From the NCBI RefSeq assembly GCF_900176595.1, contig NZ_LT838813.1, positions 2,308,001 through 2,372,000 on the forward strand: a DNA stretch of 64,000 bases, written 5' to 3'. The DNA is from Aquiflexum balticum DSM 16537 (GTDB lineage Bacteria; Bacteroidota; Bacteroidia; Cytophagales; Cyclobacteriaceae). Below are positions 55,439 through 62,823 of the stretch, one piece after another. The notes under the pieces are model-generated. The model had not been told where the DNA came from. It worked only from the letters and a program-made list of their open reading frames with translations, and searched no databases. Position 1 is the stretch's first letter, and every line of letters begins with the position of its first letter. The translations under genes and the position numbers were made by a program.

Positions 55439-56083
55439 TTATTCAGGAGAAGGGAAATGCATCGTAAAGGGATTGATTTTGATGCACAACAGTGGTTTTT
55501 GGTTTTTGATATTGGGGAAATATTTTCCGTTGATTTTGAGTGACACAATTTTTGCAAATTTCCCCCAACCAGAACCACTTGGGTCGGTTAAAAAAGTTTT
55601 CCCATCCAATTCCTGAAAAAGATGAATGGGGATTAGTTTCGTGGATGCAGGAAAAGGGATACCTCCTGAAGTAATTTTACAGAAAAGGATCGGATCATCT
55701 TCATGTCCGATACCGATGGTTTCTTCTTTCCCCTTTTTTTGCCAGATAATTGGGACTGTCTCTTTGGGAATTCCCCAATTGAACCTGCCGTTTACAGTGC
55801 TTTCCTCAGAATCTACAAATATCCGGGTGATGGATTGTCTTTTATGTGGAGTGAATTTCCCTGGGATAAACAACAACTCTTTATAAGGACCGACAGGTGA
55901 ATTATGATAATTGACCAACATGACGAACCCCAAGCCTCCTTTGAAATTCCCTTTTTGAATATCATTTAAAAAGCCGTTTTCTTCAACCCATTTTTTATTG
56001 AATTTGTAGACAAGGATAATGCCCTCTCCGGTCAATTTCCAAGGTGCAGGAGAGGGGTTGATTGGTTTTTGTGGGCCTGACAT
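55439..56083 (-). CDS. acetoacetate-decarboxylase-family protein
   Basis: A 214-residue member of the ADC-like superfamily: GFVMLVNYHNSPVGPYKELL, and GRFNWGIPKETV with the putative Schiff-base Lys107. True acetoacetate decarboxylase makes acetone from acetoacetate, but many relatives act as hydratases, aldolases or dehydratases on other keto acids. It is immediately upstream of an SDR and downstream of a DinB-like gene on the same strand. Confidence 0.82.
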   Translation of the reverse strand: MSGPQKPINPSPAPWKLTGEGIILVYKFNKKWVEENGFLNDIQKGNFKGGLGFVMLVNYHNSPVGPYKELLFIPGKFTPHKRQSITRIFVDSEESTVNGRFNWGIPKETVPIIWQKKGKEETIGIGHEDDPILFCKITSGGIPFPASTKLIPIHLFQELDGKTFLTDPSGSGWGKFAKIVSLKINGKYFPNIKNQKPLLCIKINPFTMHFPSPE

Positions 56084-56107
56084 GCTTAAGCTTTTTTGAG
56101 AATTGTT

Positions 56108-56554
56108 TTATTTTCTTTTGTAAAATATGTAATCTGTAGAAATAGCTTCCAATCCTGATTCACGTAATTGGAGCATGACTTGACCACGGTGGTAGGTAGA
56201 ATGGTTGACTACATGGAAAAGTATTTCCTTGACTGTATTGGTAAAAGATTCTCCCTGCGAATTGATATAGTTTACTTGTCTCTCAAAATCCTCTTTTTCT
56301 ATGATTCTGAATGATTGAAGAAATAAAGATTCATTGATTTCTCTGAATTGGCTGATAAGGTGAATATCCCAGACTTTGAATGAAGATTTAATTCCTTCTA
56401 TTCTGTGGTTCCAAAGGTGTTGCGCATTGAGAATATGACTGAAATTTTTGATGATTTTTTCAGGAACTTCAGAGCCGTATTTTTCAAGCAAACCGATTGT
56501 GGTTAGGTCGCTTTGGTGACTGTACTCGTAGAGGTCTTGGAAGTGGGCTTTCAT
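56108..56554 (-). CDS. DinB/YfiT-like metal-dependent protein
   Basis: A helical-bundle protein of 148 residues if it starts at the ATG at 56554, three bases past the upstream SDR stop; a start at 56587 would overlap that gene. The three histidines expected for the DinB fold are in NAQHLWNH (His46) and VNHSTYHRGQV (His127, His131 approx.). Such proteins bind a metal and often act as thiol-S-transferases (bacillithiol or similar); the damage-inducible name is historical. Sandwiched in the SDR cluster. Confidence 0.78.
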   Translation of the reverse strand: MKAHFQDLYEYSHQSDLTTIGLLEKYGSEVPEKIIKNFSHILNAQHLWNHRIEGIKSSFKVWDIHLISQFREINESLFLQSFRIIEKEDFERQVNYINSQGESFTNTVKEILFHVVNHSTYHRGQVMLQLRESGLEAISTDYIFYKRK

Positions 56555-56556
56555 AT

Positions 56557-57318
56557 TCAATAAGGCGAAGGACTTATACTGGTCCATCCACCATCAATTA
56601 CTAGATTCTGTCCTGTAATATGTCTGGCCTCATCGGTTACCAAGAAAACAGCTGCGTGGGCTATATCTGTAACTGATGCAGGTTTGCCCATTGGTGTGAT
56701 CCTTGACCATGTTTTTTCATAATCCTTGTCCATGGCAGTTCTTTTGGTCAAGGTTGCACCCGGTGCGATGGTATTGACATTGATCTTATATTCTGAAAGT
56801 TCGATGACCAGGTTTTTGGCAAGCATTTCTATAGCTGCTTTGCTCATGCCATAAGCAGCCAGGTTTTTATGTGCCTGATGGGCAGTCACTGAAGAGGTGA
56901 AAAGGAGAGAACCGCCATCTGCCTGATTTTTCATGACCCTTGCAGCCGCTTGTGCCAAAAAGAAAGTACCGCCCATGTTGACCCTAAGAACTTCAAAAAA
57001 ATCTTTTGGGTCATATTCCCAAAAATCCCCATATAAAGTGATTCCGGCATTGGCAATGACCACATTGAGGTTTCCGAATTCCTTTTGGGCAAAACCGACC
57101 ATTTCTCTGATAAACTCCAAATCACCCGAATCACCGGACAATCCCAACACTTTGGCATTTGATGTTTTCAAAACTTCTTTGACAGCATCTTCTGTAAGGC
57201 TTTTTTCAATATCATTGATAATGACATGATGGCCCTTTTCGGCCAAAAGCTTGGCTATTTCCAAACCAATGCCCTGACCTGCACCGGTGATAAGAGCAAC
57301 TTTATTGTGGTTTTTCAT
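56557..57318 (-). CDS. short-chain dehydrogenase/reductase (glucose/sugar dehydrogenase-like)
   Basis: A 253-residue classical SDR: TGAGQGIG (11-18), IANAGITLYG, Ser142/143, and Y-x3-K as YGMSK (Tyr156, Lys160). The end ITGQNLVIDGGWT is typical of sugar and keto-acid dehydrogenases. Encoded directly after the IlvD/Edd-type dehydratase on the same strand, so it probably reduces or oxidises a sugar or sugar acid in the same pathway. Confidence 0.9.
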   Translation of the reverse strand: MKNHNKVALITGAGQGIGLEIAKLLAEKGHHVIINDIEKSLTEDAVKEVLKTSNAKVLGLSGDSGDLEFIREMVGFAQKEFGNLNVVIANAGITLYGDFWEYDPKDFFEVLRVNMGGTFFLAQAAARVMKNQADGGSLLFTSSVTAHQAHKNLAAYGMSKAAIEMLAKNLVIELSEYKINVNTIAPGATLTKRTAMDKDYEKTWSRITPMGKPASVTDIAHAAVFLVTDEARHITGQNLVIDGGWTSISPSPY

Positions 57319-57405
57319 TTTGAAAGAAGGTTTTATGTACCTACGTTATAGAGTGTATAACTGATAATTCAATATAGAAATTGGTAGGAGACCGAAATAC
57401 CAATT

Positions 57406-57442
57406 ACTTCCGTCTCCTGTCTTCCGTCTTCCGTCTTCTTCC
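57406..57442 (-). repeat. 7-nt-period AGAC array, locus H
   Basis: On the plus strand GTCT lies at 57412, 57419, 57426 and 57433, so AGAC repeats every 7 bases on the minus strand. It is about 70 bases after the dehydratase stop in its transcript direction. Confidence 0.75.
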
Positions 57443-57507
57443 CAACTGCTCCCCATGATATTGGTTGACAGGTTTCTGGCAAAGAAAACGATAATCAAAA
57501 CATGAAC

Positions 57508-59223
57508 TTAATGTGAATCTCTTTTGACCTCAGGCCCTGAAGCTCCTTTGAGAAAATCAAAATCAACTCCCTCATGGGCCTGGGTCACATTTTGGATAAA
57601 CATATTGACATATCCCCTTTCATAGCCCAAGTTCAAAGGCTTGAAATTGGATCTCCGCTTTTCCAGTTCTTCTTCAGATACTTCTAAATTTAGTGATCTA
57701 TTGGGTACATCCAAGACTATCCAATCCCCATTCTCCACCAAAGCCAGATTACCACCTACGGCGGATTCAGGAGAAACGTGCAGAACGACAGTTCCATAAC
57801 CTGTTCCACTCATTCTGCCATCGGATATCCTGACCATATCTTTGACTCCCTGCTGGATGATTTTCATGGGCAACTGCATATTTCCAACTTCGGGCATTCC
57901 GGGATAGCCTCTTGGCCCCACATTTTTCAAAACCAAGACTGAATCAGGAGTAACATCCAGATCAGGATCATCCAACCTTTTCTTATAATCATCAATGTCC
58001 TCAAAGACTACCGCTTGACCTCGGTGGGTCAATAATGAAGGCGTCGCAGCTGAAGGTTTGAGTACAGCACCTTCCGGGCAAAGATTACCTTTTAGCACGG
58101 CAATTCCTGATTCAGGTTTGAAGGGCTTTTCCAAGGTACCTATCAGGTTTCTGTCCCAACATTCAGCGTTGAGAATATTTTCAGAAAGATTTTTACCGTT
58201 GGCGGTTTTGGTATCCAAATGCAAGAGTGAAGCAATTTCCTTCATCACTGCCGGAAGACCGCCTGCGTAGAAAAGGTCTTCTACAAAGTTTTCCCCAGAA
58301 GGCTGCACATTAGCAATCAAAGGGACATGAGAGGAGAATTTGTCAAAATCATCAATATTAAGTTCAATACCCATCCTTCCTGCTATGGCCAACAAATGAA
58401 GGATGAAATTGGTAGAACCACCCAATGCTGCATTCACCATAATGGCATTTTCAAAGGATTTTCGGGTGAGTATATCACTCATTTTCAGGTCTTCCTTGAC
58501 CATTTCCACTATTCTGATCCCTGACATATGGGCCAAAACCTTTCTTCTGGAATCAGCTGCAGGGATGGTGGCATTGTCGGGAAGCGCAAGACCCAAAGAT
58601 TCCACCATGGCAGCCATAGTGGAGGCAGTCCCCATTGGTGCACAATGACCCTGCGACCGTGCCATGGCAGCCTCAGCTGCTGTGAAATCTTCTTGTGATA
58701 ATTCTCCTTTTTTGAATTCTTCAGCAAATCGCCAAAGATCGGAAGTGCCGATTTTTCTTCCTTTGAATCTTCCGGCAAGCATTGGGCCTCCTGATACCAC
58801 AATCGTGGGCAAGTTGACACTGGCGGCACCCATGACTAGTGATGGGGTAGTTTTGTCACAACCGCACATCAGGACTACGCCGTCCATGGGATTGGCACGG
58901 ATGCTTTCTTCCACATCCATACTGGCCAGGTTTCTGAAAAGCATGGCGGTAGGTTTGATGGAACATTCTCCCAAGGACATCACAGGGAACTCCAGTGGAA
59001 ATCCGCCTGCTTCCCAAATCCCCCTTTTCAAAGCTTCTGCCAAATCCCTAAAATGGGCATTGCAGGGAGTGAGTTCGGAGTAGGTATTGCAGATACCGAT
59101 GACCGGTCTACCTTCAAAAAGGTGGTGGGGAAATCCTTGATTTTTCATCCAGGCCCGGTAAATAAAGCCGTCCTTTCCTTTACGGCCAAACCATTCCTGG
59201 CTTCGTAATTTCTTTTCTTCCAT
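57508..59223 (-). CDS. IlvD/Edd-family sugar-acid dehydratase (arabinonate/xylonate-type)
   Basis: A 571-residue Fe-S dehydratase close to L-arabinonate and D-xylonate dehydratases: it starts with the KLRSQEWFGRKGKDGF/YRAWMKNQGFPHHLF pattern and ends FLKGASG...RDSH, which is typical of that branch rather than of amino-acid IlvD. Cluster cysteines are probably Cys54 (TPCN), Cys122 (CGCDKTTPS) and Cys194 (GHCAPMGT). It removes water from a sugar acid to give a 2-keto-3-deoxy acid. The following SDR supports a non-phosphorylating sugar-acid pathway; aldolase and lactonase genes are not visible. Confidence 0.9.
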   Translation of the reverse strand: MEEKKLRSQEWFGRKGKDGFIYRAWMKNQGFPHHLFEGRPVIGICNTYSELTPCNAHFRDLAEALKRGIWEAGGFPLEFPVMSLGECSIKPTAMLFRNLASMDVEESIRANPMDGVVLMCGCDKTTPSLVMGAASVNLPTIVVSGGPMLAGRFKGRKIGTSDLWRFAEEFKKGELSQEDFTAAEAAMARSQGHCAPMGTASTMAAMVESLGLALPDNATIPAADSRRKVLAHMSGIRIVEMVKEDLKMSDILTRKSFENAIMVNAALGGSTNFILHLLAIAGRMGIELNIDDFDKFSSHVPLIANVQPSGENFVEDLFYAGGLPAVMKEIASLLHLDTKTANGKNLSENILNAECWDRNLIGTLEKPFKPESGIAVLKGNLCPEGAVLKPSAATPSLLTHRGQAVVFEDIDDYKKRLDDPDLDVTPDSVLVLKNVGPRGYPGMPEVGNMQLPMKIIQQGVKDMVRISDGRMSGTGYGTVVLHVSPESAVGGNLALVENGDWIVLDVPNRSLNLEVSEEELEKRRSNFKPLNLGYERGYVNMFIQNVTQAHEGVDFDFLKGASGPEVKRDSH

Positions 59224-59520
59224 GGGTTAAATAGGGTTGATTGATCCCAAAATTTAATTTGATCAATATGAAAATGAAGTTAGGAAAAGTTTTGGAGGAA
59301 AGGGAAAAGATACCTGAAAATGTTATCCTCGGAGACAGATTTTTGGGAAGCCCTCTGGTCTTTTTACCAATCCTTTGCATCCAACTTCTTAGAAAACCAG
59401 GCTATTTACAAAGAGAAAGATTACCCTTTAATAAATACCAACTACTGGCTATTTATATTCTTAGTAATAATCCTTAGTTTTAAACGTTTTAAGATAATTC
59501 ACAAGGCCAGGAGTCCCATC

Positions 59521-60651
59521 ATGAAACGTGCATCCATTTTCCCCATTCTTTTAATCTTCTTTTGCTCAGTTTCTTTTTTTTCCTGTGTTACAAATGAAAA
59601 TCCTCCCGAAGAATATGTAATCTGGAAGCCGGCACTTAGTTTTCAAAAGGGACTTACCCATGCTAAGGAAATCAACGGAAAACTATATGCCGCATCGGAG
59701 ACTGGAATATACAATGATGCGACACTTTGGAGTATAAACAATTTTAATGATCTCAGTCGCTTTTTACCAGAAGAAATAGTCTATCGACTTCCCATTTCAG
59801 AAACGCTTATGGCAACCATCAAAAACGATGAAATTATTCTTATGCCAGCCGGAAGACCCTTTGAAGAAGATGCCTTAGTCATTAAGATGAGAGAATTTGA
59901 TCCGTTATTTGGTAGTTTCGGACAAGTCTATTTTAGATATGGGGATCAGATAGGTATCAATCAAAATGGCCATGTACTGGTGCCTTACCAAGCACCTATA
60001 ATTTTTGGAGAAACAAAATACACCCCTAATTTCCTTTGGCTAAAGACGGCTGTAAAAAACGGAAAAGTAGAAATATTGGAACAAAAACTGATCAAGGAGG
60101 AATTTTTCGATGATTGGGTAAGTATTTGGAATTTTAAGGTATTTGAAAACTTCATGAGGGTCACGATCGGAAATAAAACTTTTGATTTCGATCAAAGCGG
60201 AAATATGGAAGTTCGTTTTGAATATTACACCAAATCTGTACAGGTAGGGGATGATATTATCACTTTTGCAAGTGAGGCAATGGAAACATTTCCCCTGATG
60301 GTTTACAAGTCAGACCTGTCGGGAAAAAAACCCGAGTTGGTTGGTACATACAACTCCGATCAGGTATCCAAAGATGATCGCAGGCTTCTTGGGAGAATTT
60401 ATGATAACATTTCAGGTATTAACGACACGATTGTTCTTTTTGAAGGGACATCGATTTACCGATTGTCCATGAATGACCAAGCAATAAGATTGACCCGACT
60501 CGACAATATAGGTCTTGAAGAAACTTTCATCACCTCTATTAGTCTACTTTACAATTCCACTGTTTTTGTTACCTCAACCTGTTCCGGAAGTCAGGGAATA
60601 TGCGGGGGATTTTACAAACCATTGGATAAGTTTTTTGCTTCAAAAAAATGA
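59521..60651 (+). CDS. putative lipoprotein of unknown function
   Basis: From the ATG at 59521 the product has 376 residues with a lipobox (SVSFFSC). An in-frame open stretch back to 59320 would add 67 residues with a separate hydrophobic segment, which would spoil the signal peptide, so the shorter form is preferred. The body is beta-rich with repeated W/Y/F strands, compatible with a propeller. It may be related in style to the lipoprotein at 20234-21352, but I see no clear alignment. Family not recognised. Divergent from the dehydratase. Confidence 0.7.
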   Translation: MKRASIFPILLIFFCSVSFFSCVTNENPPEEYVIWKPALSFQKGLTHAKEINGKLYAASETGIYNDATLWSINNFNDLSRFLPEEIVYRLPISETLMATIKNDEIILMPAGRPFEEDALVIKMREFDPLFGSFGQVYFRYGDQIGINQNGHVLVPYQAPIIFGETKYTPNFLWLKTAVKNGKVEILEQKLIKEEFFDDWVSIWNFKVFENFMRVTIGNKTFDFDQSGNMEVRFEYYTKSVQVGDDIITFASEAMETFPLMVYKSDLSGKKPELVGTYNSDQVSKDDRRLLGRIYDNISGINDTIVLFEGTSIYRLSMNDQAIRLTRLDNIGLEETFITSISLLYNSTVFVTSTCSGSQGICGGFYKPLDKFFASKK

Positions 60652-60654
60652 TAA

Positions 60655-60690
60655 AAAAACCTGAGTTTTGACCTCAGGTTTCAGTTTTTT
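60655..60690. terminator. bidirectional terminator
   Basis: 9-bp stem AAACCTGAG / CTCAGGTTT with a 7-base loop, T residues on both strands; lies between convergent lipoprotein and murA genes. Confidence 0.85.
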
Positions 60691-60758
60691 CATGTCCTTA
60701 TCGATTATTTGCTTTTGGTTTTTTAATTATTCAGATAAAAGAAATCGTTTCCACAGAT

Positions 60759-60797
60759 AAATCTAAATTCTAATATCTAAATTCTTAATTTCTAATC
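60759..60797 (-). repeat. 7-nt-period TAGA array, locus I
   Basis: On the plus strand TCT lies at 60762, 60769, 60776, 60783 and 60791 (last spacing 8), mostly as TCTAAAT. On the minus strand this is TTAGAnn repeated, and the first unit overlaps the murA stop codon. Confidence 0.75.
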
Positions 60798-62099
60798 CAC
60801 CCTAACAATATCCGCTCCCAAAGCATTCAACCTTTGGTCTATGTACTGATATCCACGGTCAATCTGCTCGATATTGTCAATGACCGATGTTCCCTCAGCC
60901 GAAAGTGCGGCAATCAACAAAGAAACCCCCGCCCTGATATCGGGCGAAGTCATGCGGATACCTCTTAGCGGATATTTCCTGTCTAATCCGATCACTGTAG
61001 CACGGTGCGGATCGCATAGAATGATCTGTGCACCCATATCAATCAACTTATCTACAAAGAACAGGCGGCTTTCAAACATCTTCTGATGTACCAAAACAGT
61101 TCCTTTGGCCTGGGTCGCGGTAACCAAAACGATGCTCAAAAGGTCAGGCGTAAATCCCGGCCAAATTGCATCGGCAACGGTCAGGATCGAACCATCGATA
61201 AAAGTCTCTATTTCATAATGCTTTTGCGCAGGGATAAAGATGTCATCTCCCCTGAATTCCAATTTGATGCCCATTCTTCGGAATGTATCCGGGATAATTC
61301 CAAGCCTATGGATTTGGGCATCCTTGATAGTGATTTCGGATTGGGTCATTGCCGCAAGACCAATAAATGACCCGATTTCAATCATATCTGGCAGCAGCGT
61401 ATGTTCTGTGCCTTTCAGGGATTTCACACCCTCAATGTTCAACAGGTTGGAACCTATTCCGGTGATTTTTGCTCCCATGCGATTCAGAATGTCACATAGT
61501 TGTTGAAGGTATGGCTCACAGGCCGCATTGTAGATGGTTGTTTTGCCTTCTGCCATTACCGCAGCCATAACAATGTTTGCCGTACCCGTTACCGAGGCTT
61601 CGTCAAGGAGCATATAAGCCCCTTTCAGGTTTTTGCCATCGATGTGGTAAATCTCTTTTTTCTTGTCGTAATGGAATTCAGCCCCGAGTTTTTGGAATCC
61701 GGTAAAATGGGTGTCCATTCTTCTTCGTCCGATTTTATCCCCTCCGGGCTTTGATAATCTGCCTGTCCCGAATCTTGCCAATAATGGCCCTAGGATCATC
61801 ACAGAACCTCTTAAAGAAGAAGCTTTGGTCAAAAAATCATCTGTTTCCAGATATTGAAGATTGATCTGATCGGCCTGGAAAGTATAAGATTCAGGACCGA
61901 TTTTATTCACTTTCACGCCCATGTCAGCCAACAGTTCAATCAGTTTATTGACATCACGGATATTGGGGATTTTGTGGATGGTAACTTTGCCGGAGGTTAA
62001 AAGTACCGCGCATAGGATTTGCAAGGCCTCATTTTTCGCTCCTTGAGGTGTGATTTCACCTTTGAGCTTCAGGCCTCCTTTTACTCTGAATGATGACAT
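60792..62099 (-). CDS. murA: UDP-N-acetylglucosamine 1-carboxyvinyltransferase
   Basis: The 435-residue EPSP-synthase-fold enzyme makes the first committed step of peptidoglycan synthesis (enolpyruvyl transfer from PEP to UDP-GlcNAc). It starts MSSFRVKGGLKLKGEITPQG and has AKNEALQI and GSVMILGPLLARFG. In the active-site loop SKPGGDKIGRRRMDTHFTGF the residue equal to E. coli Cys115 is Asp121; this is known in several groups and goes with fosfomycin resistance. The ATG directly follows the DUF4290 stop. Confidence 0.97.
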   Translation of the reverse strand: MSSFRVKGGLKLKGEITPQGAKNEALQILCAVLLTSGKVTIHKIPNIRDVNKLIELLADMGVKVNKIGPESYTFQADQINLQYLETDDFLTKASSLRGSVMILGPLLARFGTGRLSKPGGDKIGRRRMDTHFTGFQKLGAEFHYDKKKEIYHIDGKNLKGAYMLLDEASVTGTANIVMAAVMAEGKTTIYNAACEPYLQQLCDILNRMGAKITGIGSNLLNIEGVKSLKGTEHTLLPDMIEIGSFIGLAAMTQSEITIKDAQIHRLGIIPDTFRRMGIKLEFRGDDIFIPAQKHYEIETFIDGSILTVADAIWPGFTPDLLSIVLVTATQAKGTVLVHQKMFESRLFFVDKLIDMGAQIILCDPHRATVIGLDRKYPLRGIRMTSPDIRAGVSLLIAALSAEGTSVIDNIEQIDRGYQYIDQRLNALGADIVRVD

Positions 62100-62780
62100 T
62101 TATCTACGTTTTTTGGAGTGACCGCCGTTTCTTCTTCTATCGTTTCCACTGAATTTTCTTCTGTTGTGATTGGAAGAGGAAGATTCCGGTTCGGAAGGCA
62201 ATTTAAAATCTCTTCTGGTATTGGTTTCAAAAAGTCCCATTTCCCGGACCTTTTCAAGGTCGATATGGAGTTTGCCTTTTGAAAGGGTTTTGATGTCATC
62301 AAGGATGATTCCGTCGTCAAAATTCTCTCTGTTCCAAGTGGAATGAAAACTCCGCATCAACTGTCCAATATAGATGATGGCAGCTTCCTGTTCTTCATCA
62401 TCTTCAATTTCAACAGCTTTTTCTATCAGTTTCTCAATATTCCTGCCGTAATGTTTGAATTTGATCTCGCCTTTGGGATAACCTACTATTTTCGGTTTTT
62501 TGAAAAGGAGTTCTGGTTCAGGTTTGGGATAAGGTCCATCCACATCCAAGGTGAAATTGGACATGATATGCAGGTCATCCCATATTTTCTGATCATTTTC
62601 TGTTTTCATTTGGGGGTTGAGCTGTTTGACCATCTCTACCAAGAGGTAAGCACTTTGCGTGCGTTTTTCCCTGTCTTCCATTTCGGCCACGTGAATAGCT
62701 AGCCTTTGGATATTTTTTCCGTATTCTTTCAAAATTACTGAATGCTTATTGGTCTCTCCTGTATTCATTTGTCCGCCCAT
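62100..62780 (-). CDS. DUF4290 protein
   Basis: A 226-residue Bacteroidota-specific protein: EYGKNIQRLAIHVAEMEDREKRTQSAYLLVEM, duplicated in a similar form at about 108-150 (HYGRNIEKLIEKAVEIEDDEEQ). The C-terminal end is basic and Gly/Asn/Arg-rich (RRKFSGNDRRRNGG), suggesting nucleic-acid contact. Start could be the ATG four codons in (62768). It adjoins murA with no gap, so the pair is cotranscribed. Function unknown. Confidence 0.85.
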   Translation of the reverse strand: MGGQMNTGETNKHSVILKEYGKNIQRLAIHVAEMEDREKRTQSAYLLVEMVKQLNPQMKTENDQKIWDDLHIMSNFTLDVDGPYPKPEPELLFKKPKIVGYPKGEIKFKHYGRNIEKLIEKAVEIEDDEEQEAAIIYIGQLMRSFHSTWNRENFDDGIILDDIKTLSKGKLHIDLEKVREMGLFETNTRRDFKLPSEPESSSSNHNRRKFSGNDRRRNGGHSKKRR

Positions 62781-62823
62781 TTCTTACATTGTTAATTATA
62801 AAAAACTTTTTAATGGGGATTAA

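Noticed and set aside
59320-59520. N-terminal extension of the 59.5-kb lipoprotein gene, or a separate small membrane protein
   Set aside because: It is open in frame and has a hydrophobic stretch, but accepting it would bury a good lipoprotein signal; no homologue is recognised.
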